Below are positions 44,778 through 55,560 of a DNA stretch of 64,000 nucleotides, piece by piece. The notes under the pieces are model-generated. The model was not told the origin of the DNA. It saw only the letters and a program-made list of their open reading frames with translations, and did not search any database. The number at the start of each line of letters is the position of its first letter. Within the stretch, counting starts at the first letter, position 1. Source of the DNA: Arachis hypogaea (Eukaryota > Streptophyta > Magnoliopsida > Fabales > Fabaceae); NCBI RefSeq assembly GCF_003086295.3, contig NC_092048.1:109446276-109510275 (forward strand), written 5' to 3'. The position numbers and the translations under genes were made by a program.

Positions 44778-47700
44778 TTATTTTTCTTTATAAAGCTTGG
44801 CATTTTCGAAAGCTGTGAATCTGAATTCCTCTAGCTCATTTAGCTGGAGCAATCGTTTTTCTCCAGCTAATTTGGCATCAAAGTTTAGGAATCTGGTTGC
44901 CCAGTAGGCCTTATGTTCCAGTTCCACGGGCAGGTGACATGCCTTACCATACACCAGTTGGTATGGAGAGGTCCCTATAGGGGTCTTGAATGCTGTTCTG
45001 TAGGCCCACAGTGCATCATCCAAGCTCCGTGCCCAATCCTTTCTACGGGTATTTACTGTCCGTTCCAGGATTCTCTTTAATTCTCGATTAGAGACTTCAG
45101 CTTGCCCATTGGTTTGTGGATGATATGGAGTGGCCACCTTGTGGCGAATTCCATACCGAACCATGGCAGAGTACAGCTGTTTATTGCAGAAGTGAGTGCC
45201 CCCATCACTGATTAGTACTCTAGGGACACCAAACCTGCTAAAAATATGTTTCTGGAGGAACTTCAGCACTGTTTTAGTATCATTGTTGGGTGTGGCAATA
45301 GCCTCAACCCATTTTGATACATAATCCACTGCTACCAGAATATAAGTGTTTGAGTATGATGGTGGGAAAGGTCCCATGAAGTCAATTCCCCATACATCAA
45401 ACAACTCTATTTCCAAGATCCCTTGTTGAGGCATGGCGTAACCATGAGGCAGGTTACCAGCTCTTTGGCAACTATCACAATTACGTACAAACTCTCGGGA
45501 ATCTTTATAGAATGTGGGCCAATAGAAGCCACATTGGAGGACCTTGGTGGCTGTTCGCTCACCTCCGAAATGGCCTCCATATTGAGATCCGTGGCAATGC
45601 CATAGGATTCTCTGTGCTTCCTCTCTGGGGACACACCTACGGATAATTCCGTCTGCACATCTCTTAAAGAGATAGGGTTCATCCCACAAGTAGTACTTTG
45701 CATCAGTAACTAATTTCTTCTTTTGTATTCTATTGTACTCCTTGGGTATGAACCTTGCAGCTTTATAGTTTGCAATATCGGCAAACCATGGTGCTTCCTG
45801 AATGGCAAATAGATGCTCATCAGGGAACGTCTCAGAGATCTCAAGAAAGGGGAGGGACGTCCCTTCCACTGGCTCTATCCGGGACAGATGATCAGCCACT
45901 TGGTTCTCTGTCCCTTTTTTGTCTCTTATTTCTATATCAAACTCTTGCAGAAGCAATACCCATCTGATGAGCCTGGGTTTTGAATCCTGCTTTGTGAGTA
46001 GATATTTAAGAGCAGCATGGTCAGTATACACAATCACTTTTGATCCTACTAAGTATGATCTGAACTTGTCAATGGCGTAAACCACTGCAAGTAGTTCTTT
46101 TTCTGTGGTTGTGTAATTTTTCTGGGCATCATTTAGAACGCGACTGGCATAATAAATGACATGCAGAAGCTTGTCATGCCTCTGTCCCAATACTGCACCA
46201 ATGGCATGATCACTGGCATCACACATTAACTCAAATGGCAATGTCCAGTCTGGTGCAGAAATGACTGGTGCTGTGACCAGCTTAGCTTTCAGCGTTTCAA
46301 ACGCCTGTAGGCATGCTGTGTCAAACACAAATGGCGTGTCAGCAGCTAGCAGATTGCTTAGAGGTTTTGCGATTTTTGAAAAATCCTTTATAAACCTCCT
46401 ATAGAATCCTGCATGCCCCAGAAAGCTTCTGATTGGCTTAACATTGGCAGGTGGTGGTAATTTTTCAATTACCTCTATTTTTGCTTGATCCACCTCTATT
46501 CCCTTGTTTGAGATTTTATGCCCAAGAACAATTCCTTCAGTCACCATGAAGTGACACTTTTCCCAGTTTAAAACTAGGTTGGTTTCTTGGCATCTTTTCA
46601 GAACAAGTTTCAGGTGATCAAGACAGGAGCTGAATGAGTCTCCATATACTGAGAAGTCATCCATGAAGACTTCCAGAAATTTTTCCACCATGTCAGAGAA
46701 AATAGAGAGCATGCATCTCTGGAAGGTTGCAGGCGCATTACATAGCCCAAATGGCATCCTTCTATAAGCAAACACTCCCGATGGACATGTGAATGCTGTT
46801 TTCTCTTGATCCTGGGGATCCACTGCAATCTGGTTATAGCCTGAATAGCCATCCAAAAAGCAGTAATAATCATGACCTGCTAGTCTCTCTAGCATCTGGT
46901 CTATGAATGGTAAAGGAAAATGATCCTTTCTGGTGGCTGTATTGAGCCTTCTGTAGTCAATACACATGCGCCACCCTGTAACTGTTCTTGTAGGAACCAG
47001 TTCATTTTTTTCATTATGAATCACTGTCATGCCTCCCTTTTTTGGGATGACTTGAACAGGGCTCACCCAGGGGCTATCAGAAATGGGATAAATAATCCCA
47101 GCCTCTAGTAATTTGGTGACCTCTTTCTGCACCACTTCCTTCATGGCTGGATTTAGCCGCCTCTGTGGTTGAACCACTGGTTTGGCATTATCCTCCAATA
47201 GGATTTTGTGCATGCATCTAGCTGGGCTTATGCCCTTAAGGTCACCTATGGACCACCCAAGAGCTGTCTTGTGTGTCCTTAGCACTTGAATAAGTGCTTC
47301 CTCTTCCTGTGAATTTAAAGCAGAGCTTATGATCACTGGAAAGGTGTCACCTTCTCCTAGAAATGCATATTTCAAGGATGGTGGCAGTGGCTTGAGCTCT
47401 GGTTTAGGAGGTTTTTCCTCTTTCAGAAGAAAGTTCAGAGGCTCTTTCATGTCCCCTGAATCCTCCAAATCAGGCTGAACATCTTTAAAGATGTCTTCCA
47501 ACTCTGATTCGAGACTCTCAGCCATGTTGATCTCTTCTACCAAAGAGTCAATAAGGTCAACTTTCATGCAGTCTGTTGATGTGTCTGGATGCTGCATGGC
47601 TTTGACAGCGTTCAACTTGAACTCGTCATCGTTGACTCTCAGGGTTATTTCCCCCTGTTGGACGTCAATGAGGGATCGTCCAGTTGCTAGGAAGGGTCTT

Positions 47701-49592
47701 CCTAGAATGAGAGTAGCACTCTTGTGCTCCTCCATTTCCAGCACAACAAAGTCAGTGGGAAAGGCGAATGGCCCAACTCTGACAATCATGTCCTCAATCA
47801 CGCCTGATGGGTATTTAGTGGAACCATCAGCAAGTTGGAGACATATCCGGGTTGGTTTAACTTCTTCAGTTAAGCCAAGCTTTCTGATAGTGGATGCAGG
47901 TATCAGGTTGATGCTTGCCCCAAGATCGCATAAAGCTGTCTTGGTGCAATCACCTTCTAATATGCATGGTATCAGAAAACTCCCAGGGTCTTTAAGCTTT
48001 TCAGGAAAGCTTTTCAGAATGACTGCACTGCATTCTTCAGTGAGGAGAACTCTTTCTGTTTCTCTCCACTCCTTTTTATGACTCAAGATCTCTTTCATGA
48101 ACTTGGCATAAGAAGGTATTTGCTCAAGTGCCTCTGCAAATGGAATCTTTATTTCAAGAGTCCTTAGATAATCTGCAAAGCGAGCAAATTGCTTATCCTG
48201 CTCCTCTTTCCGGAGTTTTTGAGGATAAGGTATCTTGGCTTTATATTCCTCAACCTTAGTGGTTAAAGAAGCCTTTTTAGAGGGGTTGTTATCAGCACTT
48301 GTGTGTGTCTGATCCCTCACTGGCAATTGAGTGCCAGAGTCAGACGCTGGAGTGACGTTAGACGCCAGCTCACTGTCTGTTCCTGGCGCCTGAACGCCAG
48401 AAATGTGCCCCTGTTGGGCGTTCAATGCTGGATTCTGCCCCATTTGGGCGTTCAACGCCAGATTCTTGCCCATTTCTGGCGTTGAACGCCAATCCTGCCT
48501 TGTTTCTGGCGCTGAACGCCAGTTTTGGGCATGGTCTGGGCGTTCAGCGCCAGCCTTCCACCCATTTTCTGGCGTTTTAGTGCCAGAATTATTTTTCCCT
48601 GGGCTCTTGCTGTCCTCAGGGGAATCTTTGGTGGGTTGCTCATTTCTTGAATTTTTGATGCCTTGAGGTGGGGTATTTAATGTTTTCCCACTTCTTACTT
48701 GAACTGCTTGGCATTCTTCTGCTATTTGCTTTGATAGCTGCTGCTTTGTTTGCTTAAACTGTTCGTCCATATGTATATTAGCTATCCTTGTCTCCTGTAA
48801 CCTGTCTTTGAATTCAGCTAGCTGCTTTGTTAGAAAATCTAATTGCTGATTGAATTCAGCAGCTTGTTTTACAGTACTGAATTCAGCAGTTACTGTTTTA
48901 ACCTCTTCATTCATGGAAGGGTTGCTGCTTAGATACAGATGCTGATTCCTGGCAACTGTATCAATGAGCTCTTGAGCTTCTTCAATTGTCTTTCTCATAT
49001 GGATAGATCCACCAGCTGAGTAATCTAAAGACATCTGAGCTCCTTCTGCAAGCCCATAGTAGATGATGTCTAACTGAACCCACTCTGAAAACATTTCAGA
49101 GGGGCATTTTCGTAGCATCTCTCTGTATCTCTCCCAGGCATCATAAAGAGATTCATTATCTCCTTGTTTAAAGCCTTGGATGTCCAGCCTTAGCTGTGTC
49201 ATCCTTTTTGGAGGGAAATATTGATTCAGGAATTTTTCTGTCAGCTGTTTCCATGTTCTTATGCTGGCCTTAGGTTGGTTATTTAACCATCTCTTAGCTT
49301 GATCTTTTACAGAAAATGGAAACAGTAATAGTCTGTAGACATCCTGATCTATTTCCTTATCATGTACTGTGTCAGCAATTTGTAAAAATTGTGCCAGAAA
49401 CTCTGTAGGTTCTTCCTGTGGAAGACCGGAATACTGGCAACTTTGCTGCACCATGATAATGAGCTGAGGATTCAATTCAAAGCTACTGACTCCAATGGAG
49501 GGTATGCAGATGCTACTCCCATATGAAGCAGTAGAGGGGTTAGAATATGACCCTAGAGTCCTCCTGGACTGTTCATTTCCACTTATGTCCAT
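44778..49592 (-). CDS. gag-pol: Gag-pol polyprotein of element D, 1604 residues
   Basis: Starts at MDISGNEQ. Gag ([51 protein letters not shown]) spans about 30-225, followed by a coiled-coil-like stretch around 240-300. A linker around 335-430 is partly encoded by GGCGTT/AACGCC palindromes (repeated GAERPDH, LNAQMG and WRSTPE words). Protease has DLGASIN, Asp 556. RT has FMDD at 976-979, and RNaseH has CDASD with Asp 1125. The integrase has its first zinc-finger His near 1332 with HHCC intact (CDSCQ), and DDE at 1404, 1463 and 1499. All key residues are present. It ends early at TAA 44778-44780, losing about 88 C-terminal residues. Made as one polyprotein and cut by its own protease, by family analogy. 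Confidence 0.95.
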   Translation of the reverse strand: MDISGNEQSRRTLGSYSNPSTASYGSSICIPSIGVSSFELNPQLIIMVQQSCQYSGLPQEEPTEFLAQFLQIADTVHDKEIDQDVYRLLLFPFSVKDQAKRWLNNQPKASIRTWKQLTEKFLNQYFPPKRMTQLRLDIQGFKQGDNESLYDAWERYREMLRKCPSEMFSEWVQLDIIYYGLAEGAQMSLDYSAGGSIHMRKTIEEAQELIDTVARNQHLYLSSNPSMNEEVKTVTAEFSTVKQAAEFNQQLDFLTKQLAEFKDRLQETRIANIHMDEQFKQTKQQLSKQIAEECQAVQVRSGKTLNTPPQGIKNSRNEQPTKDSPEDSKSPGKNNSGTKTPENGWKAGAERPDHAQNWRSAPETRQDWRSTPEMGKNLALNAQMGQNPALNAQQGHISGVQAPGTDSELASNVTPASDSGTQLPVRDQTHTSADNNPSKKASLTTKVEEYKAKIPYPQKLRKEEQDKQFARFADYLRTLEIKIPFAEALEQIPSYAKFMKEILSHKKEWRETERVLLTEECSAVILKSFPEKLKDPGSFLIPCILEGDCTKTALCDLGASINLIPASTIRKLGLTEEVKPTRICLQLADGSTKYPSGVIEDMIVRVGPFAFPTDFVVLEMEEHKSATLILGRPFLATGRSLIDVQQGEITLRVNDDEFKLNAVKAMQHPDTSTDCMKVDLIDSLVEEINMAESLESELEDIFKDVQPDLEDSGDMKEPLNFLLKEEKPPKPELKPLPPSLKYAFLGEGDTFPVIISSALNSQEEEALIQVLRTHKTALGWSIGDLKGISPARCMHKILLEDNAKPVVQPQRRLNPAMKEVVQKEVTKLLEAGIIYPISDSPWVSPVQVIPKKGGMTVIHNEKNELVPTRTVTGWRMCIDYRRLNTATRKDHFPLPFIDQMLERLAGHDYYCFLDGYSGYNQIAVDPQDQEKTAFTCPSGVFAYRRMPFGLCNAPATFQRCMLSIFSDMVEKFLEVFMDDFSVYGDSFSSCLDHLKLVLKRCQETNLVLNWEKCHFMVTEGIVLGHKISNKGIEVDQAKIEVIEKLPPPANVKPIRSFLGHAGFYRRFIKDFSKIAKPLSNLLAADTPFVFDTACLQAFETLKAKLVTAPVISAPDWTLPFELMCDASDHAIGAVLGQRHDKLLHVIYYASRVLNDAQKNYTTTEKELLAVVYAIDKFRSYLVGSKVIVYTDHAALKYLLTKQDSKPRLIRWVLLLQEFDIEIRDKKGTENQVADHLSRIEPVEGTSLPFLEISETFPDEHLFAIQEAPWFADIANYKAARFIPKEYNRIQKKKLVTDAKYYLWDEPYLFKRCADGIIRRCVPREEAQRILWHCHGSQYGGHFGGERTATKVLQCGFYWPTFYKDSREFVRNCDSCQRAGNLPHGYAMPQQGILEIELFDVWGIDFMGPFPPSYSNTYILVAVDYVSKWVEAIATPNNDTKTVLKFLQKHIFSRFGVPRVLISDGGTHFCNKQLYSAMVRYGIRHKVATPYHPQTNGQAEVSNRELKRILERTVNTRRKDWARSLDDALWAYRTAFKTPIGTSPYQLVYGKACHLPVELEHKAYWATRFLNFDAKLAGEKRLLQLNELEEFRFTAFENAKLYKEK
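48318..48580. repeat. Palindrome array inside the gag linker coding sequence (D)
   Basis: GGCGTTCAACGCC, GGCGTTGAACGCC, GGCGCTGAACGCC and GGCGTTCAGCGCC occur at about 30-base spacing within the open frame without breaking it. The A counterpart is 11580-11850. Confidence 0.9.
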
Positions 49593-50271
49593 GATGGATC
49601 TATGGATATAACTTGGACTGATTTACCTTTTTATTTATTTTATTTTATAAGAAGTAAATACTTAAATAAAATAAAATAACTAAAAAGAATTTGAATTTTG
49701 AAGTTAAATATTTTTTTTTTAAAAATAGAAATTAATTAGTTAATAAAAAAGAAATTTTTGAAAAAGAGGGAAGATGTTTTCGAAATTTAGAGAGAGGGAG
49801 AGTTAGTTAGGTGGTTTTGAAAAAGTTAAGAAACAAACAAAAAGTTAGTTAGTTAGTTGAAACAAATTTTGAAAAGATAAGAAGTTAGGAAGTTAGAAGA
49901 GATATTTTGAAAAGATATTTTTTTTTTGAATTTAGTGAGGAGAGAGAAAAACAATAAGATAGTACAAGATTTAAAATTTTTAGATCTAATGCTCCTTGTT
50001 TTCGAAAAATTTGGAGGGAAAACACCAAGGAACACCAAACTTAAAAATTTTAAGATCAAGACACAAGGAAAACTCAAGAACACTTTGAAGACTCACAAGA
50101 ACACAAGAACATGAAGAAAGAACACCAAACTTAAAATTTTTAGAAAACCAAACCAAAATTTTCGAAAACCAAAGGGAAATCAACAAGAAAACACCAAGCT
50201 TTAAGTTTGGCACAAAATTTAATAGAGAAAATATTATTTATGAAAAAGAAGGTTTTGAAAAGAATATAAAA

Positions 50272-50332
50272 GACTCTAACCCAATTACCAAGAACACAGA
50301 TTAACGCTCTAGCCAAATGAGTTATGGGACCT
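50272..50332 (-). other. tRNA-like stretch 2 in the D leader
   Basis: Same as A 13495-13555, with GGGTTAGAGTC in the B-box-like position. Confidence 0.4.
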
Positions 50333-50435
50333 TCAAAAATTTTAAGAAAGATTATTTTTGAAAACACCAAACTTAAAGTTTGGCACAGGATTTAATAGAA
50401 AAATTATTTTTGAAAAAGGTTTTTAAAAAATATGA

Positions 50436-50490
50436 TAGCCAATTATCATGAACATAAACACCACGTTCTAAATAACTGAGCTATAAGTTT
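50436..50490 (-). other. tRNA-like stretch 1 in the D leader
   Basis: Sense CTTATAGCTCAGTTATTTAG then AACGTGGTGTTTATGTTCA. Same as A 13661-13715 with a few substitutions. Confidence 0.45.
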
Positions 50491-50601
50491 AAAGTATTTT
50501 AACAAGGGATAAATAATAAAAGACTCTAAACTAAAAAAAAAAAGAAAGATTTTTCCTAATCTAAGCAACAAAATAATCCGTCGGTTGTTCAAACACGAAC
50601 A

Positions 50602-50620
50602 ATCCCCGGCAACGGCGCCA
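50602..50620 (-). promoter_or_regulatory. Primer binding site of element D (tRNA-Asp)
   Basis: Minus-strand TGGCGCCGTTGCCGGGGAT, identical to A and C. Confidence 0.85.
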
Positions 50621-50626
50621 AAAACT

Positions 50627-52167
50627 TGGTGCACGAATTGCGAATCACACTTTTCACAACTCGTACCACTAACCAGCAAGTGCACTGGGTCGTCCAAGTA
50701 ATACCTTACGTGAGTAAGGGTCGAATCCCACGGAGATTGTTGGTTTGAAGCAATCTATGGTTATCTTGTAAATCTTAGTCAGGAAGTCAATTATGTTTAT
50801 CAATTGAATTGTGAGTAACCAGTAGAGCATAAATTAAAAGTTACTTGTTGTGCAGTAATGGAGAATATGTTGGAGTTTTGGAGATGCTTTGTCTTCTGAA
50901 TCTCTGCTTTCCTCTGTCTTCTTGTCCATGCACGCATGTCTCCCTATGGCAAGCTGTGTGTTGGTGGATCACCGTTGTCAATGGCTACCTTCCATCCTTC
51001 CAGTGAAAACTACGCTCACGTGCTCTGTCACAGCACGGCTAATCACCGGTTGGTTCTCGATCCGGTTGGAATAGGATTTACTATCCTTTTGCATCTGTCA
51101 CTAATGCCCAGCCTTCAGGAGTTTGAAGCTCGTCACAGTCATTCAATCCTTGAATCCTACTCGGAATACCACAGACAAGGTTTAGACTTTCCGGATTCTC
51201 ATGAATGCTGCCATCAGTTCTAGCTTATACAACGGAGATTCTGATTAAAGAATCTAAGAGATACTCATTCAATCAGATATAGAACGGAGGTGGTTGTCAG
51301 GCACACGTTCATGGTTTGAGGAAGGTGATGAATGTCACTGATCATCACCTTCATCACAGTTAAGCGCGAATGAACATCTTAGATAGGAACAAGCGTGTTT
51401 GAATAGAAAACAGAAATACTTGCATTAATTCATCGAGACACAGCAGAGCTCCTCACCCCCAACAATGGGGTTTAGAGACTCATGCCGTCAGAGAATACAA
51501 AGGTTAGATCTGAAATGTCATGAGATACAAAATAAGTCTCTAAAAGTTGTTTAAATACTAAACTAGTAGCCTAGGGTTACAAAATATGAGTGGACTATGA
51601 TGGATGATGCAGAGGTCCACTTCTGGGGCCCACTTGGTGTGTGCTGGGGCTGAGATTTGAGTGAGTCACGTGCAGAGGCCATTTGTGGAAGTGAACGCCA
51701 GTTTTTATGTCAGTTTGGGCGTTCAACTCCAGTTTTTGATCCTTTTCTGGCGCTGGACGCCAGAATTGGGCAGAGAACTGGCGTTGAACGCCAGTTTACG
51801 TCGTCTATCCTTGTGCAAAGTATGGACTATTATATATTGCTGGAAAGCCCTGGATGTCTACTTTCCAATGCAATTGGAAGCATGCCATTTCGAGTTCTGT
51901 ATCTCTAGAAAATCCAATTTGAGTGCAGGGAGGTCAGAATCCAACAGCATTAGCAGTCCTTTTTCAGCCTGAATCAGATTTTTGCTCAGCTCCTTCAATT
52001 TCAGCCAGAAAAATACCTGAAATTACAGAAAAACACACAACTCATAGTAAAGTCCAGAAATATGAATTTTTCCTAAAAACTACTAGAAATAGACTAAAAA
52101 CTAACTAAAACATACTCTAAACTATATGAAATTATCCCCAAAAAGCGTATAAAATATCCGCTCATCA
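50627..52167 (-). repeat. 5' LTR of element D
   Basis: Equal in length to 39823-41363, about 1.0% different by eye. Confidence 0.95.
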
Positions 52168-52172
52168 ACGGC
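52168..52172. repeat. Target-site duplication of element D (right), ACGGC
   Basis: Exact copy of 39818-39822. Confidence 0.95.
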
Positions 52173-52452
52173 CAAGACTCAATAAGTAGTTGTGTTCAAG
52201 AATCAACATACTGAAATAGGAGAGTCAATAACACTATCTGAATTCTGAGTTCCTATAGATGCCAATCATTCTGAATTTCAAAGGATAAAGTGAGATGCCA
52301 AAACTGTTCAGAAGCAAAAAGCTACTAGCCCCGCTCATCTAATTAAAACTGATCTTCATAGATATTTTTAGAATTTATTGTATATTCTCTTATTTTTATC
52401 CTATTTTGTTTTTAGTTGCTTGGGGACAAGCAACAATTTAAGTTTGGTGTTG
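52173..52452 (+). other. 3' non-coding module of element B (end) with plus-strand primer region
   Basis: Continues the 39822 sequence (CAAGACTCA...), collinear with E 62709-62990. 52437-52452 is TTTAAGTTTGGTGTTG directly before the LTR. The nearest purine-rich run (TTGGGGACAAG) is about 20 bases further up. Confidence 0.8.
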
Positions 52453-53754
52453 TGATGAGCGGATAATTTATACGCTTTTTGGCACTATTTTTACATGGTT
52501 TTTAGTATGATTTAGTTAGTTTTTAGTATATAATTATTAGTTTTTAAATAAAAATCACATTTCTGGACTTTACTATGAGTTTGTGTGTTTTTTTGTGATT
52601 TCAGGTATTTTCTGGCTGGAATTGAGAGACCTGAGCAAAAATCTGATTCAGAGGCTGAAAAAGAACTGCAGATGCTGTTGGATTCTGACCTCCCTGCACT
52701 CGAAGTGGATTTTCTGGAGCTACAGAAGCTCAATTAGCACGCTCTTAAATGTGTTGGAAAGTAGACATTCTGGGCTTTCCAGAAATATTTAATAGTCTAT
52801 ACTTTGCTCGAGATTTAATGGCCCAAACCGGTGTTCAAGGTTAGCCCAAGGAATTCTGGCGTAAAACGCCAGAACTGGCATAAAAGCTGGAGTTAAATGC
52901 CTAAACTGGCACCAAAGCTGGCGTTTAACTCCAAGAAAAGTCTCTACATGTGAAACCTTCAATGCTCAGCCCAAGCACACCCCAAGTGGACCCCGAAAGT
53001 GGATTTCTGCATCATTTACTTATTTCTGTAAACCCTAGGCTACTAGTTCATTATAAATAGGACCTTTTACTATTGTATTTAAAGGAATCTTCAGATCATT
53101 TTTGAGACTATCTTTGTATCACTTTTGATCTCTTGATCATGTTTTGGGGGCTGGCCATTCAGCCATGCCTGGACCTTTATCACTTTTGTATTTTCAACGG
53201 TGGAATTTCTACACCCCATAGATTAAGGTGTGGAGCTCTGCTGTTCCTCATGAATTGATGCAAAGTACTATTGTTTTTCTATTCAATTCAAGCTTATTCT
53301 TATTCTAAGATATTTACTCGCACTTCAACCTGATGAATGTGATGATCCGTGACACTCATCATCATTCTGACCTATGAACGCATGCCTGACAACCACTTCT
53401 GTTCTATCTGCAATAGCTTGAGTGTGTATCTCTTGGCCTCCTGGTTCACGATGCATGGTTGCCTCTCCTGACAACAGAGCCCTCCATTCCATGAGATCAG
53501 AGTCTTCGTGGTATAAGCTAGAATCAATTGGCAGCATTCTTGAGATCTGGAAAGTCTAAACCTTGTTTGTGGTATTCCGAGTAGGATTTGGGATGGGATG
53601 ACTGTGACGAGCTTCAAACTCGCGAGTGTTGGACGTAGTGACAGACGCAAAAGGATCAATGGACCCTATTCCAACATGAGTGAGAACTGACAGATGATTA
53701 GCCCTGTGGTGACAGCATAGATGGACCATTTTCACTAAGAGGACGGACAGTAGC
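52453..53754 (+). repeat. 3' LTR of element B, cut by element E
   Basis: 1302 of about 1650 bases, ending at GGACAGTAGC where B's 5' LTR continues CATTGACAACGG. TATA box at 53052-53060. Differs from the 5' LTR by many substitutions and an indel of about 30 bases near 52785. Confidence 0.9.
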
Positions 53755-54219
53755 TGATGAGCGGATAATTTATACGCTTTTTGGCATTGTTTTTAGTATG
53801 TTTTTAGTAGAATCTAGTTACTTTTAGGGATGTTTTCATTAGTTTTTATGTTAAATTCACATTTATGGACTTTACTATAAGTTTGTGTGTTTTTCTGTGA
53901 TTTCAGGTATTTTCTGGCTGAAATTGAGGGACTTGAGCAAAAATTAGATTCAGAGGTTGAAGAAGGACTACTGATGCTGTTGGATTCTGACCTCCCTGCA
54001 CTCAAAATGGATTTTCTGGAGCTACAGAACTCAAAATGGCGCGCTTCCAATCGCGTTGGAAACTAGACATCCAGAGCTTTCCCGAAATATATAATAGTCC
54101 ATACTTTGCCCAAGTTTAGATGACGCAAACTGGCGTTCAACGCCAGCTCTCTGCCCAATTCTGGCGTCCAGCGCCAGAAACAAGTTACAAAGTGGAGTTC
54201 AACGCCCAAACTGGCACAA

Positions 54220-54331
54220 AAGCTGGCATTCAACTCCAAGAATGACCTCTCCACGTGTAGACTTCAAGCTCAGCCAAGCTGGCATTCAACTCCAAGAATG
54301 ACCTCTCCACATGTAGACTTCAAGCTCAGCC
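54220..54331 (+). repeat. 56-base tandem duplication in the E 5' LTR
   Basis: AAGCTGGCATTCAACTCCAA to CTCAGCC is repeated with one or two changes. The 3' LTR (around 63460-63520) has a single copy, so the duplication arose after insertion or in one LTR only. Confidence 0.9.
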
Positions 54332-54410
54332 CAAGCACACACCAAGTAGGCCCCGAAAGTGGATTTATGCATCAATTACTTACTTCTGTAAACCCTAGTA
54401 GCTAGTTTAT

Positions 54411-54419
54411 TATAAATAG
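54411..54419 (+). promoter_or_regulatory. LTR TATA box, element E
   Basis: TATAAATAG; identical at 63591-63599 in the 3' LTR. Confidence 0.65.
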
Positions 54420-55484
54420 GACTTTTTACTATTGTATTAGACATCTTGGAACATCTTTGGATTATATTTTGATCTTTGGACGCCTGGTTCTTAGATCAGA
54501 GGGGCTGGCCATTCGGCCATGCCTGGACCTTTCACTTATGTATTTTCAAACGGTAGAGTTTCTACACTCCATAGATTAAGGTGTGGAGCTCTGCTGTTCC
54601 TCAAAGATTAATGCAAAGTACTACTGTTTTCTATTCAACTCATCTTATTTCGCTTCTAAGATATTCATTCGCACTTCAACCTGAATGTGATGAACGTGAC
54701 AATCATCATCATTCCCTATGAACGCGTGCCTGACAACCACTTCCGTTCTACATTAGATTGAATGAGTATCTCTTAGATCTCTTAATCAGAATCTTCGTGG
54801 TATAAGCTAGATTGATGGCGGCATTCATGAGAGTCCGGAAAGTCTAAACCTTGTCCGTGGTATTCCGAGAAGGACTCTGGGATTGAATGACTGTGACGAA
54901 CTTCAAACTCGCAAGTGCTGGGCGTAGTGACAGACGCAAAAGGATAGTAAATTCTATTCCAGTATGATCGAGAACCTCAAAGATGATTAGCCATGCAGTG
55001 ACAGTGCATCGGACCATTTTCACAGAGAGGAATAGGATGCAACCATCGACAAGGGTGATGCCTCCAGACGATTAGCCGTGCTGTGACAGAGCATTTGGAC
55101 CATTTTCCCGAGAGGATTGAAAGTAGCCATTGGCACCGGTGACATCCTTACAAAAAGCCAGACATAGAAAGGAGTAAGACTGATTGGATGAAGACAGCAG
55201 GAAAGCAGAGGTTCAGAGGAACGAAAGCATCTCTATGCGCTTATCTGAAATTCTCACCAATGATTTACATAAGTATTTCTATCCTTATTATATTATCCTT
55301 TTTCGAAAACTCCATAATTATTTTATATTCGCCTGACTGAGATTTACAAGGTGACCATAGCTTGCTTCATACCAACAATCTCCGTGGGATCGACCCTTAC
55401 TCACGTAAGGTTTATTACTTGGACGACCCAGTGCACTTGCTGGTTAGTTGTATCGAAGTTATGACAAATTATGAATTGAGATTA

Positions 55485-55520
55485 GAGCACCAAGTTTTTG
55501 GAGCCATTACCAGAGATCAC
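55485..55520 (+). repeat. Degenerate duplicate of LTR end and primer site (E)
   Basis: GAGCACCAAGTTTTTGGAGC followed by CATTACCAGAGATCAC parallels the true junction at 55528-55560 (GTGCACCAAGTTTTTGGCGCC...GGGGATT), with about five mismatches in the primer-site part. Confidence 0.8.
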
Positions 55521-55540
55521 AATTTCGTGCACCAAGTTTT

Positions 55541-55560
55541 TGGCGCCGTTGCTGGGGATT
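55541..55560 (+). promoter_or_regulatory. Primer binding site of element E (tRNA-Asp)
   Basis: TGGCGCCGTTGCTGGGGATT, one mismatch to the tRNA-Asp complement. Confidence 0.8.

Larger units (their letters stand above)
49593..50601 (-). other. 5' leader of element D
   Basis: Collinear with A 12857-13821: U-rich sense strand, TTTTCGAAAA words, TAAGTTTGGTGTT motifs near 50030, 50125 and 50366, and two tRNA-like stretches (50272-50332 and 50436-50490). No ORF. Confidence 0.7.
39823..52167 (-). mobile_element. Element D: complete, nearly intact Athila-type retrotransposon nested in B
   Basis: 12,345 bases, minus strand, equal 1541-base LTRs, perfect ACGGC TSD, tRNA-Asp primer site, a gag-pol frame of 1604 codons and a second ORF. 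About 15 LTR differences by eye (about 1.0%) make it the youngest dated insertion here. The only visible coding lesion is in an A run near 44778 that cuts off the integrase C-terminal domain. Confidence 0.95.
53755..55534 (+). repeat. 5' LTR of element E
   Basis: 1780 bases, TGATGAGCGG...AATTTCGTGCACCA. Palindromes at 54120-54240. A 56-base tandem duplication (54220-54275 and 54276-54331) is absent from the 3' LTR. TATA box at 54411-54419. Near its end is a degenerate second copy of the LTR-end/primer-site sequence. Confidence 0.95.
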
